Source of the DNA: Usnea hakonensis
Lineage: Eukaryota > Ascomycota > Lecanoromycetes > Lecanorales > Parmeliaceae
NCBI GenBank assembly: GCA_013423325.1
Contig: BLJB01000177.1
Location: 310,001 to 374,000 of the forward strand
DNA length: 64,000 nucleotides
Direction of reading: 5' to 3'
Part shown: positions 1 to 12,149 of the stretch, in pieces
Position numbering within the stretch: position 1 is the stretch's first letter
Layout: every line of letters begins with the position of its first letter
Notes under the pieces: generated by a model
What the model was told of the DNA's origin: nothing
Databases searched by the model: none
Seen by the model: the letters and a program-made list of their open reading frames with translations, nothing else
Program-made: the position numbers and the translations under genes

Positions 1-150
1 GGCAGAGCGCGTGCCCCAGATTGAGGGCACAAAACTATATAAAGTTCTGATCAGGTAGGTCACACCAATGATGACGAAGACGCGGGTAGCTGTGAGGACA
101 TAAAAGTTGTTGCTCCAGTCTGATTGCTGGGGAACTGGCAGAACAGGCAT
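1..150 (-). CDS. N-terminus of a membrane protein, cut by the window edge
   Basis: Fifty codons are open from an ATG at 148-150 to the left edge, so only the N-terminus is visible. The peptide starts MPVLPVPQQSDW and has one hydrophobic stretch (about residues 27-38, VFVIIGVTYLIRTLY) that could be a membrane segment or signal anchor. There is no hint of a catalytic motif. Codon choice and composition look protein-like, and a TATA-like run (ATTATATAC on the minus strand, around 193-201) lies about 45 bp upstream. It could be the anchor of an ER enzyme such as a P450 or the first helix of a polytopic protein. I do not recognise the family. Confidence 0.5.
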   Translation of the reverse strand, partial: MPVLPVPQQSDWSNNFYVLTATRVFVIIGVTYLIRTLYSFVPSIWGTRSA

Positions 151-3100
151 TGTGTTGTTGACACTTGCAGAAGGTCTTATGGTTGTAAAACGTATATAAT
201 GTCAAAAGATATTGGGAAGTAAGTCGTTGACCGCTAATTCAGAATGATATATTTGTATATTGAAGAGTAATAATATCTTTATGAACCATCAGAGCTCAGT
301 GTTGTTGAGCTGCTTAACATGTGAAAAGAGAAGTGGGAGTGAAATAACCGCAGCTTACCTGACGTATCCGTGGACACACTGGACAAATATGAGACGCAAG
401 GCGGCTGCACCTGCAGAGATCTTGTCGGGATAACTAAGTCGCCGCGAGTGACAACTTCAAATGTCATTGCTCCGTCACTCACTGCTATACCTGCCCCATC
501 AACGCACCTGGAAGGATGTGTCCAAGCTGAAAAGCTTCCCGCTGTGTTCGTCTTCAGGTTTGTCAACCAGATCTATTCTCCATCTCTCATAGCTACCTCG
601 TGGCCATGATGAAAATTTAACGCAGATACATCAACAAAGGTACCTGTTGCGATTAGATATGTACCCGCAAGTCCCTCCCTCGCTCCTGAGCCCTCGACTT
701 GCTTTGATGGTGGTGATGGAGTGAATTATTTGTTAGCGGCTTTTTACACAGCCTCGATTTCCGCACTACCACCAAAATTGCCCCCGACGACATTCCTCCT
801 ATCAAAGACTGAAATTCAAATGCAGAGATGGCGGCAAAATTACCCCCGATAATTCAAACTAGCAGATCTTCTGTGGACCGGGATTAGCTCTCCTTAGCTA
901 TCTGACAAGCCATCAAATTGTCCCTCGCTTTAGGTCTCGAGTAATTTGGATCGATTCCCTGTGCCCACTTCAGGAGAGTGTCGCTGACTGGAAACGTGAG
1001 TTGCCGAGGATAGATACATGATCTATAGCAATGAGTATGTCATTCTCGCGGCTCACGGTCCTGAGCTAGCCTCGAAAACGTTTCGTTACAGCCTATCCAG
1101 GATACCAATACGCCTCAAGGTGTGTTGGTGTATCCTTCTCCTGCACCGTCGAGTACTTCGTCTTGGTTTTGACGAGCGTAGTGCATGCAAGAACACATCC
1201 TTGCCAGCAAGATTTTGCATTTCGGAGGCTTTTGCTAGAAGATATTCTCTGAGTGTAATGCTAACACGGAGCGCGAGTGCAGTTGAAGCACATTGTACCA
1301 GCACATCGTGCTAGAGTCCCATGGCATCCCACCCCCCCGGCCTCTCCCCCCAAACAAAACGCAACTAAAGGACCGCAATCCCTCCTCACAGCTCACCAAC
1401 AGCGTTATTGACATCCCAGCTACTCGCAAGCCCAGCCCAACCTAATGACTTCCCTTTCCCCCTTTCCAAAGAGAAAACGAAGAAGGAATGGAAGAAAGAA
1501 AAATCAACCAAAAGAACAAAAAAAAGTCTTCCCTCCAAATCCACCCCATCACACTCCATCCCCCCTCACTCCTAAAAGCAGAGCAGGGCAGAGAAAACCC
1601 CCCATCTCCTCCAGCGCAACGCAAAACCTCTATTCCCTACCTACCTACCTACTTACTTACCTGCCCACCACACCATACCGCAACACACCACAGTTCTTGT
1701 GACGACAAGGGGGTTTAGGGGGGATGGGGGAAGGGGGAAGAGAATAGCGGTTGTAGCAGCGCTAAGCGGTACATTGGGGTGAAGACTGAACCTTTTAATG
1801 ATCACTTGATATGATACTGTATCCATATCCCTTCAGTCAGTAGCACTTCCCGCAGTAAACTCCTTAGAGAGATTATTCAAACTTCAACGTATTGAAAGTG
1901 AAAACCTGTGTATGGGTGCTCTGGACTTGCTGTCCGATCATGCTATCGTGTGAATGTAAAATTCGACGAGGGTGGCTTGTCAGGTCCTAAGAGGAGGTCG
2001 CTGCTTTTCGCGCGCGGTCTTCTGAATTTCTTGGATACACATCATTCCATTTCGTAGGACGATGTCATCGCACGCACTTGCCTTGGACGCGCGAGTTGGA
2101 GACGCACCTTCCCACGTAATCACCAGGGAGGGTTTTAGCGTCCCTCGCAACTACAGAGGCTGGCCTTCCTGATGGGTTTGTTTACTTTCTTGTAATAATC
2201 TCAGATCAGATCTTTACTTCACCCGTGCTGAGTATGCCCTGAGAAGAAATCTTTTGTCCATGACACGTATATTTAGGAATTTCAGACACGGTACTCATCT
2301 ATTACAGGTCCACCGTAAAAACTTCCTGTCCACCCACCTCAGCCTCGAGACCAACCTGGCTACACGAGGCCTCGACCATGCACCACAAGCAGTCTCTGCT
2401 CGGTGACTCAGAAGACTCTCTTGGATTGCAGAAACATTCAAGAATAGGCCTACTCATCGAGGCTGAAGCCTAGAAAGAGTAGGATCCTAGAAGAGTTGGA
2501 TATCATCATCGTCGTTGGATAGTGGAAGGCCGGCAGATCTCTACACAAAAGGTGCGTACGTAGAGTAATCTACAAGCACGTTAGACGTCAAAAAGTCGAA
2601 CACTGTTTCGGCGAGGGGGGAGTTATACTTCCCCCGTCTGGGCCTTACGGTGATGACCCCCTTTTCCACACTTTCATGTTCTGAACATCTTTTGTAATGA
2701 GAAAAACCCCTATTCGCTGAGGCTCCTCGGAGTAGCCCAGTGTTTTATATCCTCTTTGCCTTGTCTGATGAAGACTGCGGCGGTTTGAGTACAAAATCTT
2801 TCATTGTTGAGACGGCGCAAATTTCCGCAAAGAGCGCCTTGGGCACCTTGGGCATAAATGAATGGAGCGGTAGCGAACTCGGCGAAGCCAAACTTCTCAA
2901 TCTAACTCATTTTGTGCTCTCACTTCGTTCCACTCCCTCTCGAGTAGGAAACATAGTTTGATTGTCATTCTTGTTCGAACGTTGTGATGGACCTGCGTGT
3001 TGGTGATCCGGAGCGAGGACTCGAATGTACATTAGGTGTCATACCCGCAATTGTACATTTTTCCGGCACATAATTATTTTGGACAGGACGCTTCCTCAAC

Positions 3101-3206
3101 AACTTTCTATAACGACCTGTTTCTGCGCCTCACCATCGCCATCCACCACTTCTCAAGGCCCCAAATCACCAACCCCCAAACCATCCTCTCATCCCAATCC
3201 CTCACC
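151..3206. other. 3 kb without a convincing gene
   Basis: Reading frames here are short, overlap one another on both strands and have no recognisable domain. The stretch at 1320-1690 is C/A-rich low complexity with a short CTAC repeat near 1640-1660. The last 150 bp before QCR10 are CT-rich, as is common upstream of fungal start codons. I see no RNA gene or mobile element. Confidence 0.6.
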
Positions 3207-4223
3207 ATGGTACCATCCTCCCATCCCCACTATCTGCCCCCACTCCACTGACCCCTCCCTCCCAGGTCCAAGGCCACCACGGCATCCCTTTCGCAACCGC
3301 CAAACCCGCCTACGGCACCTACAAATCGCCCTATGGGCCAGAGTACGTCTCCCCTACCTCTGCAACTCCCTCTCTCAGTCCATACATCCCAATTTATTAC
3401 GCAAGCCCCGTACCCGCGCCGCAAGACTATCGAGCATACAGTACATATACTAACGCCCTCCGCCCCCCAAACAGCTATAAAATCCAACCCAACATCCGCG
3501 GCATCGGGCTTGGCCGAGCTTTGAAATTGTACAGTCACACTCTTCCCACTCACTCTTCTACTTCCCCTGTCCTCGGCCCACGGCTTCAGCTCGCTATACA
3601 TCGTATCCCAACAGCTCAAGCACGCTCATGTTTCACTGACGAACAATTCTTGATTGATGATAGTGGCATCACGCTTGGCAGCTTCGGTGTCGTGGGCGCT
3701 ATATTCGCGCTGCAGTTCTTCGCGGAGGTGCCGAAGGTTAGGAAGGATATTTTGCAGGTTAGTGATTTTCCGGGTTCGCTCATGTCACTGGTTTGTTGCG
3801 GTACTCTGGCCGGAAGGGGGATATGTGGCGAAGGGAAAGAGGTGGATTCGCGGAGGTAGCGAGCGAAAAAGTAGGGAATCTACGGAGGGAAGAAATGAAA
3901 GAGCAGGCATGCAGGAGCCATATCAACGGGTGCCCAAGGATGCGCTTCTTGAATTCACTAGCATGGAAAATGGATATGTCGAACCCCTCGCTGACTTTTT
4001 CCCCATCCGAGCAGAAAGTACCCGTCATTGGAGAATACTTCGAGAGGGAGATTCCGCCGAGTGATAATGTGAGATCCCCTTCTCTTCTGTCTTTCTCCCA
4101 CACTCTTTCACCCACACACCCATACTCTCTCACACACACTCTCACTCACTCAAACACATACGCCGCCAATGGGGCTAAATGGGAGATTCTTAACTAATGG
4201 GCTTGGATATATAGCCGTTCTGA
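3207..4223 (+). CDS. qcr10: Cytochrome b-c1 complex subunit 10 (QCR10)
   Basis: Small single-span subunit of the ubiquinol-cytochrome c reductase (complex III) in the mitochondrial inner membrane. Exons: 3207-3209, 3266-3342, 3475-3528, 3664-3757, 4015-4068, 4215-4223; together 291 nt, 96 aa. The protein starts MVQGHHGIPFATAKPAYG, has one hydrophobic segment (about residues 48-64, GSFGVVGAIFALQFF) and then the family signature of charged helix plus IPxxGxYxxxEIPPSDNPF to the C-terminus. Yeast Qcr10 (77 aa) ends in a comparable pattern. The first exon is only the ATG and the last exon encodes Pro-Phe-stop. Both are inferred from splice signals and from the usual ends of the family, and should be confirmed by cDNA. 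It converges with the PDI-like gene to its right. Confidence 0.85.
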
Positions 4224-4600
4224 GAAACGCAGGATTGGTGGTAATCATGGTGTACCGGGGTTGAGGAGTTGTAGTGCTTGGGAAGAGGGAGGGGTGTACA
4301 TAAAGTCATAGACGCATCCTGTTGCATCATCACCGTCATCATCATTACCTAGGCCCACGCGTGCGAGTACGAGTACTTGGGCCCAGATCTTGTCTTGCCT
4401 GCGCATGAATGAGGACGATGGAAAGGATATGGATAATGCATTCAGGCGAAGAAAAACTCCCACCTGTCTTCCAATCCGGAAAAACGCCCACTCCTACATG
4501 TGTTAACGAGCATAGATTACAAAGAAGATATAGGACTCCGCCTTGCCCTCTACAACCCCCTCTTCCCATCCCCTGATCAAAAACAATAAATAAAGAACCT

Positions 4601-7020
4601 TCAATCCGCCTTCCCATACCCTCCCCCATTCAAAAACCCCTCCTTGCCATCAAGCTGGAAAAACCCGCCCGAATTCCTCTTCTTCCCCATCTTCATCCTC
4701 CCCCGGCCCCACACTAGCGTGCCGATGACGATGCCAATCAGCATACCGAGTGAAACCCACGGGTGCCCCGTCGCGGCGCCGCGCAGGCCGAAGAAAATGC
4801 GCTGGATGAAGCCCGTGGAGGACTTGGAGGAGATTTTGGGGGGGCTGGCGATGACTTTGGGGAGGGTTTCGAGGATGGAGGTGCGGGAGGGCATGATGGG
4901 GGCGCCGGAGATGGTGGTGTCCCAGTAGCGGCGGTTCTGGGGCAGGGGGTTAGATGAGGAGGGTGAAGGTGGGGGTGGGGGAGAGAGTGGCTTACGTCTT
5001 CGTCGTTGATGATTACCCTTTCTCCGTCATTGACGTTGACGCCATATGTCGTCCTGATCCACCGCTCCCAGAAGACACCGTCCACCCAGGCGAAGCCGAC
5101 CTGCTTTTTGTCGTCTTCCCTGATGTCGATATGGATGCTCTTGGCAGATCGCAGAGCTCTCTGATCATTTCGGTCTTCGGCCTCTTCCTGTCGCAATTGC
5201 TTCGCGTCCCTCAGTTCCTGGCGCTCTAATTGGAAAGCGTGTGTTTGCTTCTCCATCCAGTCAAGCGCTGCGTTTTTGATCTCGCGCTTGTCGAGCACGA
5301 ATTCATCTGCTCTCTCTCGAGATAATATACCGAGGACGACGTATTTGCCACGCATTATCTCTCGAGAATTGGATGCGGTAAGCTCAGGCACAAGGGGCAG
5401 CCACACGGATTGCATCCAGCTGAGCACTTGTCGAAAATCCCGCATGTCTTTCGGTGCCAGCACACTGTAATAACTAGGCCTTCCGTCTCTTGAAACTAGT
5501 AACCGGGGCCATGTTGAAATCTTGAATCGTTCGGCAAGCTCTTTGCTATCCGTCTTCACGAGCTTTGCGTGCCCAATCAAACTCAAGGTCAATCGCTCCA
5601 AGGATTCAAAATCCTCGGTTGTCGTAGCGTGGTCGTAGAAGTATAAGAAAATAACCTCCTCAGTCTCTTCCATCTTCTTGAAAGCATCCGCATCCACATA
5701 TGCAACTCCGCCTCCCACATCCAAGGCTTTGTTCGCGTAGCTCACGAGATCGCCAAGACCTCGAAGTCCATCATACTCGACTCTTTCGCCACCCTTGAAG
5801 AAGTGGATCGTTGGGTACGCTCGAACGTGGACGTCTTTGCAAAGACGAACTTCGGCATCGCAATTGACTTCTCCGACATTGAGCTTCCCCTGGAGTTCTT
5901 TGGCCATCTGCTGCCAGGTAGGTGCGAGATCTTGGCAGTGATGACACCACGGCACGTAGAATTTGACAAACCAAGGATCCTGAGTATTGGTGACCAGCTT
6001 TTGAAAGCTTTCTGGCGTCAAAGAGACAGAGTTGCCAAGAGGGTTTGGGGTCGCTGATGGCTTCTTAGGCTTTTTTGAAATCCCTGGGACCTTGCCGGTA
6101 GCTTTACCAACAGCTGTCTCTGCAGCTGATAGGGGTGCAACTGGTAGGGGCAAGTCTTCTGCTACCTTCTCTTTAGTTTTCTCCACAACTGCCTTTCCTA
6201 CTGCGGGCTCCTTGGCCTTCTCCGCAGGCTTCGCAGCCGGAGCCGCAGTATCGACCGAAGTTGCCTCAGGCTCTGGGAGCTTCATGCCATCATGTGGTCT
6301 CGACCCTGGGCGAGTGGACTCCAAGGTTTCCTCAATGAATGCGCTAAGGCCAGCCATGTCCTTTTTCCCTTCAAATTTCTTGAGGAACTTGCCGTCTTTG
6401 TAAAGAAAGAATGTTGGGAAAGCATTAACGTCGTGCTTTGTGCAGGTATCGCCGTAAGCTATACAATCCAATGATCCAAAATGAAAGTCGTAGTAACGTG
6501 TAAAGGTGTTGAGGGAATCAGACTCCGACGGGTTTTTACCAGCCGGGACAGGTTTCGAAGTATAATAGAACTCGTAGAGCGTTTGCCATGTTGGGGCTAT
6601 TGCTTTGCAATGGTGGCAGTATGGCGAGTAGTGCTTGACAAACCAGTAGCCGTTCTTGGTTTCTTCATCAAAGCCGTCCCCCGTCAGCTCCTTCATCGGC
6701 GGCACTTCCATGTCATTGAATTTTGTTCCAGTGCCAGATACCGCTTCACTATTTGTAGCTCCTGCTTTTGGCCCATCTTCAACCAACTTTGCCTCTTCTA
6801 TTTTCGCTCTGGGCAGGTTCACCTCCACTTGTGGAATACCCCCCTTCTTAGTGGTTGCATCTTCTGCCAGTGCCTTTGAGTCTTCGGCCTGCGCCTTGGT
6901 CTCTGATAATGCATCCTCCACTGTATTTAAATGATGCTGGGGGTCAATCCAGGCGGGTTTCGCATACACAGGGGATAGCAGAACGAGGGTAAGCAAAACC
7001 CTCGATATGGATGGGCGCAT
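4601..7020 (-). CDS. Membrane-anchored protein disulfide isomerase-like protein
   Basis: ER thiol-disulfide oxidoreductase, 786 aa. Exons 4996-7020 and 4601-4936, intron of 59 nt. I chose the ATG at 7018-7020 because it begins a clean 20-residue signal peptide (MRPSISRVLL...VYA); the frame is open further upstream. Two thioredoxin domains follow, each with a CHHC redox motif (about residues 135-138 and 359-362), separated by a Pro/Ala/Lys/Glu-rich linker of about 100 residues (roughly 240-325). The C-terminal half has a further thioredoxin-like fold without cysteines and a Glu/Arg/Gln-rich helix. Exon 2 adds a membrane segment (about 735-751) and a basic tail. There is no KDEL-type signal, so retention would be by the membrane anchor, as in yeast Eps1. 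Substrates cannot be told from sequence. Confidence 0.85.
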
Positions 7021-7487
7021 GATTAAAAGAGGCCTCTGGAAGCAAAAGACGTCAAGAGAACGAAGAAGTGGTGTCGGAGACTTGCTATTGTGTAAGTCTC
7101 CTAGGTGTAGAAGCGCGGAGACAATTCGCTGTATTGCAGTCGTACTGAATGAGTGACTTGCTCTCTCATAAAACAGGCATTTTGTCACCCATCAAAATTC
7201 AGCTACTGCTGCACAAGAGACGTCGTAAAGGAGTTATAGAGGTTCGAGAAGAATGGTAGGGAACTAGATAGGAGAACTGCTCGAGGTCAAAAAATGCCAC
7301 CTCCAAGGTAGGGCGCCGGACCCCTGTCCCGCCGCGTCTTAGCCTTAGCGCTTTCTTGCGCCGTTGGTGGATTTGTCGATTTCAACGTCACTACAACAAA
7401 TCCAAACACTCATACCTAACCCGTCTCTGATAAATTGAGCCAGTGGATCCTATCTGGACTGAAGGTCATGAAATCATCAAGATAAAT
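7021..7487. promoter_or_regulatory. Shared divergent promoter of the PDI-like gene and NUO-29.9
   Basis: The two start codons face away from each other across 467 bp with no other gene between, so both promoters and 5' leaders must lie here or overlap. No named operator stands out. Confidence 0.5.
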
Positions 7488-8325
7488 ATGAAGCACACAT
7501 TACGACTACTCGCCGCCGTCAAGCCCGGCGAAGCTGGCAATCCCACCGGCCTCACAGGCCTCTTCACCCACCCTTCTCCCCGCTCGACCCTCCTCTACCT
7601 CTACGGCGCCACCCTCGACAAGCTGAAATCCTTCCCAGACCACTCCGTCTACCGCCAATCTACAGAAGCCCTGACCAAACACCGCATGAACATCATCCAG
7701 TCCATCAAACCGGACGGCTACGACGAATGGGCAAAGAAAGCTGCCGAGAAGCTCGAAAAATACCCCGAGGCGTTCCAACCGGGGGGGAATTTGGTACGTC
7801 GTGAGGCTAATGGGCAGGCGTTTGTGGCGGTTGAGGATAAGGACCCCGAGGATGAGGAGTGGGCGCCGTCGGAGGGGACAAGGAGTAGGGAGGAGAAGGC
7901 GGCCGAGTTTGCGTTGTTGAAGAAGGGGCGGAGAAAGGATTATTCTGAGATTGTCAATTGGGAGCCTGAGCCCCCACTGGATGCGTCGCAGTATGTTTGA
8001 CTTCTTGAGTCCTTGGATCCCATTTGCACGCCGGAATATGCTGATGTGCTTGTCCGCAGGATAAGCGATGCGGAAAACCAGATTGGGGGTGGATTGATCG
8101 AGGAGGTTATACAAGTGGCAGAAGGAGAGTTGAAGTTGGTGGATGTCATGGCCGAGTCTGAGGCGTATGTTACCCCGTCTAGGAGCATTTGCTCTTTTTA
8201 CGTAGGCGAATGCTGATGCTCGATGCAGATGGGATGAACTAGAGGAAAAGCCGCCGCAGGGCCAGTGGGATTATTTTTCGAGAGATCAACACACGCCAGG
8301 GACCCAGGCACCACCGGATAAATAG
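7488..8325 (+). CDS. nuo-29.9: NADH-ubiquinone oxidoreductase 29.9 kDa subunit (NDUFA5 family)
   Basis: Accessory subunit of mitochondrial complex I, on the matrix arm. Exons 7488-7990, 8060-8164 and 8229-8325 join into 705 nt, 234 aa. The first ATG that gives a short basic N-terminus (MKHTLRLLAAV) was taken. The NDUFA5 core is plain: TGLTGLFTHPSPRSTLLYLY, then LDKLKxxPxHSVYRQSxEALTKHR, then the YDEW segment (about residues 15-85). The second part has WEPEP, GGGLIEEVIQVAEGELKLV (exon 2) and the ending W-D-E-L-E-E-K-P-P-x-G-Q-W-x-Y-F (exon 3), matching the fungal 29.9-kDa form rather than the shorter animal subunit. It shares a promoter with the PDI-like gene. Confidence 0.92.
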
Positions 8326-9394
8326 ATACCCACTTGTCTAAAGTCTTCGCGAAAGATGATATATCGCACATTCCCACGATGCGGCCGTGCTCTTTGAATG
8401 AGACGAAGCTCAAGCTGATGGGTTGACAGAGTACCTTCTCAACTGACAATCCTGATCCTATTCTCTTGTCTCTTCTTGCCAACCTGCAAAATTCTACTCA
8501 CGGGCAGAAGAGCTTGCAAGAGACCACATTCACCTGGCATAAATACCATCAGGCTTCTTTCCCCCTTACCTCGCTACCCTTATCCATCCCCCAGAACAAA
8601 TCCTTCCACGCTGCCATTCGCCATCACCCTCAAACGCAGCACGCACCCACCCAGTCTATCTATCCTCCACCAATCAGCTACACCAACATCCATCCTAAGA
8701 TTATAAATTTCTCCAGACTGCGTATACCACCTCCTAGGACATTATTCAGTATCCAGGCTGAGCCATGGGCTATGTAATATGCAGTCTCATCGGGAGATCT
8801 CCCTTTTCATAAAAATGTAAGTGTAGCGCTGCTGCGTTCATAATTTTCTCGTTTGGGTCGTTTCAAGATTTAGGGTCGCGTCAGGCGGGTGGCGGAGTTT
8901 TTGAAACGGGGGCGGGCTTGGCGGGCTTGGCGGAGGGGAGGAGGAAGGTCCCGCGGAGCCGTGGGGATATATGATATATGGTCAACCAAGTGAAGTCTTT
9001 GATTTGTCAACGTCTTGACGTCGCTACATGTCTTGCACCATTGGGTGCCTTAGATTTTGAAGATGCATATTGATGACTCGAAGTTACCTACCTGCAGCTC
9101 TCGGTAATCTTCGCGCGAGCCTGATTTAGTATCAATGCGGCGCGGTCTTTTCTCTCAGCCGCAAAAGGAATACAAAAACATTTTTTCGTTAGTTCGAAGC
9201 AGCTGCGGTTCTGCAACATGGTTGGTAAAGGAGTTTTAAGATGGTGATCTTCAGGACCTGGGATAATTATTAGTAATGTAGATAAATACCCTGGGTGACC
9301 TCCGCCGAAATGCTGATTTCAATTTCCTCTGAATATTTGTATTCCAAATACTGTATTTCTCATCATCGTCATCGACAAAGCCTTTCCGAATCAG
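8326..9394. other. Intergenic region
   Basis: Contains the 3' end of NUO-29.9 and the promoter of the secreted protein gene. Short reading frames near 8466-8777 are C/A-rich and lack any domain. Short direct GGCGGGCTTGG repeats occur around 8910-8930. Confidence 0.5.
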
Positions 9395-10330
9395 ATGCAT
9401 TTCTCCATTTCGTTCGCGACAGCGGTTCTGCTGCTTGGTTCCACGACAGGCATCACTGCCTTTGTCGACGAACTAGTCGCCGCGGATCCTCGCTCATCGC
9501 ATTCACGTGCAGCAGCTATTGAGCCTCGTTTCGTTGATGAGCGGCGACTGGCTGGCGAAGAAAGACATTATGTGTCCTTGAAACGCGGCATGCATGTTGC
9601 GGCCTTCGTTCCCAGAGCCCCTCAAGAAGAGGCACCGCCGCCGCCGCCACCGGTCAAAGCGCCAAACCCGCCCACTGTACCCAAAGCACCAGCTGCGCCT
9701 GAGGCACCAGCTGCACCCGAAGCCCCAGCTGCACCCGAAGCACCAACTGCGCCTGAAGCACCCACTGCGCCTGAAGCGCCAGCACCACCTGCCGCTCCGA
9801 AACAACCAAAGCACGACGACTCGGACGATGACGATGATGATGACGATAACGATGACGGACCGGATGCACCAGAGTCCAAAGGCGAGGGTGATGGTGGTGA
9901 CGGAGGGGACGGCGGCGATGACAGTAGTGGTGATAGCCCCGACGCCCCAGACGATGACAACAACAGTGTTACCGGCAGCAGCACATGTAGAGGAACAGCT
10001 AGCGCCAGATGTGCGTCGAGTCCGTTGACCAGGGCGTCTCAGTTGAGGACGACGGAAGCAGCCACCGTCACGCCAGCTGCGGCTTCTTCCACCTCCTCTT
10101 CTCCCATTGCCGCTGGCGCAACGACTTCGTCGACGCAACAGACAGCGCCATCTTCGACTACTCCAGCGCCCACGGCATCTGCGTTCACCGCTGCAGCGCC
10201 TGGCGTAGACGCTCAGAATCCGTTTGCGTGGGCGAAAAGGGCACGAAGAGGAGGCGAAGGCGTATCTACAGCAGTCGGTGCTTACGTGGCGGCTCTGTGT
10301 GGCTTGTCTGGTCTTTTGGTTTGGCTTTGA
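9395..10330 (+). CDS. Secreted Pro/Ala-repeat and acidic-tract surface protein, likely GPI-anchored
   Basis: 311 aa, one exon. The N-terminus is a typical signal peptide (MHFSISFATAVLLLGSTTGITA). Then follow a short domain with a basic site, a Pro/Ala/Glu region built on the hexapeptide A-P-x-A-P-E (about residues 98-132), an almost pure Asp tract with a few Asn/Gly (about 143-170), a Gly/Asp stretch, and a Ser/Thr/Ala-rich region (about 200-275) that could be heavily O-glycosylated. It ends with a hydrophobic segment (AYVAALCGLSGLLVWL) with no basic tail, as in GPI-anchor signals. The architecture fits a cell-wall protein. No catalytic domain is visible and I cannot name a family. The opposite strand is also open for 282 codons but is only the mirror of this repeat. 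Confidence 0.7.
   Translation: MHFSISFATAVLLLGSTTGITAFVDELVAADPRSSHSRAAAIEPRFVDERRLAGEERHYVSLKRGMHVAAFVPRAPQEEAPPPPPPVKAPNPPTVPKAPAAPEAPAAPEAPAAPEAPTAPEAPTAPEAPAPPAAPKQPKHDDSDDDDDDDDNDDGPDAPESKGEGDGGDGGDGGDDSSGDSPDAPDDDNNSVTGSSTCRGTASARCASSPLTRASQLRTTEAATVTPAAASSTSSSPIAAGATTSSTQQTAPSSTTPAPTASAFTAAAPGVDAQNPFAWAKRARRGGEGVSTAVGAYVAALCGLSGLLVWL
9686..9790 (+). repeat. 18-bp tandem repeat (about 5.8 units) inside the secreted protein gene
   Basis: Units of 18 bp start at 9686, 9704, 9722, 9740, 9758 and 9776 (last partial). Each encodes one Ala-Pro-x-Ala-Pro-Glu hexapeptide, where x is Ala or Thr. Differences between units are mostly single bases at third codon positions. Confidence 0.85.
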
Positions 10331-12149
10331 TGACAAGATTAAGTCGATCACTCACGCAGTATTGGTTGCAGCTGTGATATAGGTTTACGCTGAAGCTTCA
10401 TTTTCTGGTCCATGGAAAGCCTCACTGCTGAATAAATCTGAAAGTGGAAAAAAACGAGGAGCTAGCAATAAGCGAATGCTTGGACGAGCAGAGGGCGCTT
10501 GGTCCGTGCTGGCCCGTGACAGAAAAAGTGCTGCGTGGCAAGAGCTATGATTGAGAATAGGGCAAAGTGGACAGTGAGTGATTTTGGTTGAGTGGCGTAT
10601 GGATCGCGTGGAGAGACTATTTGTAGCATACTCTGGCTTATCGATAGCCTGCAATTAAGCCATCAGAGCTCTGGCTGCTTGTCGTTCTATAGGCGACGTA
10701 GAAGTGGAGGCAGGGGTCCCATGTCTTTGGCTTCACAATTATGCCCTAGTGATGCTGCATATGAAAGGTGTTTGACGGCATAACACACCGCTCAAGAAAG
10801 AAGGCCGTTCTTGGTCAAAGTAAGTTCATAGAGCAGACATGGTGGAAGGAATTTGATTTTAATCGAGTACTGTAGTGAATACGTTGAGGAGATTGTGGAT
10901 GAAAGTGAAGCCCATGCTGTTGTGCTAGTACAAGCCCAGTTGATGGATGTGCTATAAAACATGTAATGTATATATTATTCTCTCTAAATAGAGTACGGAG
11001 TATTCTATCGATCATCCACTCCTTTAGCGGACATGGCTCCAAGGAACGGCGCGCGTTCAGGCTAAGCAAATTGACTCACACTAAAATTTGTGGTACGTAA
11101 GGTAAGGTACTTAGTAATACGTACCTAATGTAGATTGAGGTATCCAGCGCGTACCTTTGATCATTGGTGAAAAAATGCGAGAAATCTCTCGTTCAATCGG
11201 ATGGTGTAAGCGGTCAACCGTCTTCTCCCGCCCACCGAAAAAAAAAAAAATAAGTCCCTCGTTCCTTCTCTCTTCATCTTTTCACCAATTTCCAACTTTT
11301 TCTGTTATCAAAAATTATTACCGGCTTATCCTTATACAACTCAATCATTTCCATTTCTATTGGATTCCAAGTTTATAAATTCTTCATCGGAATCCTTTCA
11401 GTTCATTATTCTATCTTATATTATTCTACCTTTCAGTTACAATCGGTCTACGGGAAGAGAAAAGATCCTATACTCCGTAAGCGTGGGTTGTGCCAACTAC
11501 CTTACCTTACGTACAACGGCCGGGCTTTTGGGAACCCCACCACCCCCAAAAAGTACCCCTACCAGTCCCCACCCATCTTTCGTTTCGTTTCGTTTCAACC
11601 AATTTTACTCGTCCCAAGAGTACATCCCGTGTGATCCACCTCGCGGTTATTTTTGTGGGACCCGTCGATAAGATCCTACGTCCTAACCCAAAGAGCCGCA
11701 TCTTGCGGCACAATGCAGCAAAGTCTCTAAGAATATAACAAAACTATACAACACTACTTCTCATACACCATCTCCATCTCAATACAACGACAAAGAGGAC
11801 TGACGACGGTGGGACATTCTCTTTCCTCGCGCGGGAGTGCTTACTCACCGGCTGGGGTGTCCGCAGTATTGCCACTGTCCGTCGGCTTTCTGCGCCTGTC
11901 ACCCTACTCCTCTTTTTCTTCTTCTTTCCCTCGGCTCCCAGGATCTGATAATTGGGGAACCATCATTTAGCTTTCGACCTTCATTGTCTCTATAAGCAAC
12001 ATCAATATTTGCTGTGCTGCAGATCAGGGACCCCATTGGAACCTCAAAAGGGTGCCTCCACTTCCAAGCTTGGCTTTCACCTTGTCGCCCAATGAGGGAG
12101 ACAGGTCTTTCTAATAGATACAGGTCCAACCCACATTCGCTTTTCTACC
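10331..12149. other. Long intergenic region and 5' region of the C2H2 gene
   Basis: 1.8 kb without a supported gene. It has a 13-A run near 11238-11250, AT-rich sequence at 11280-11460, and a CT-rich stretch at 11905-11945 just upstream of the C2H2 start. Several upstream ATGs occur within the last 700 bp, so a long leader with small upstream reading frames is possible but unproven. Confidence 0.5.

Noticed and set aside
7506..8114. 202-codon minus-strand frame
   Set aside because: Antisense of the well-supported NUO-29.9 exons.
9503..10351. 282-codon frame on the minus strand
   Set aside because: Mirror of the repeat and Asp tract of the secreted protein gene; its product is Arg/Ser/Val low complexity with no domain.
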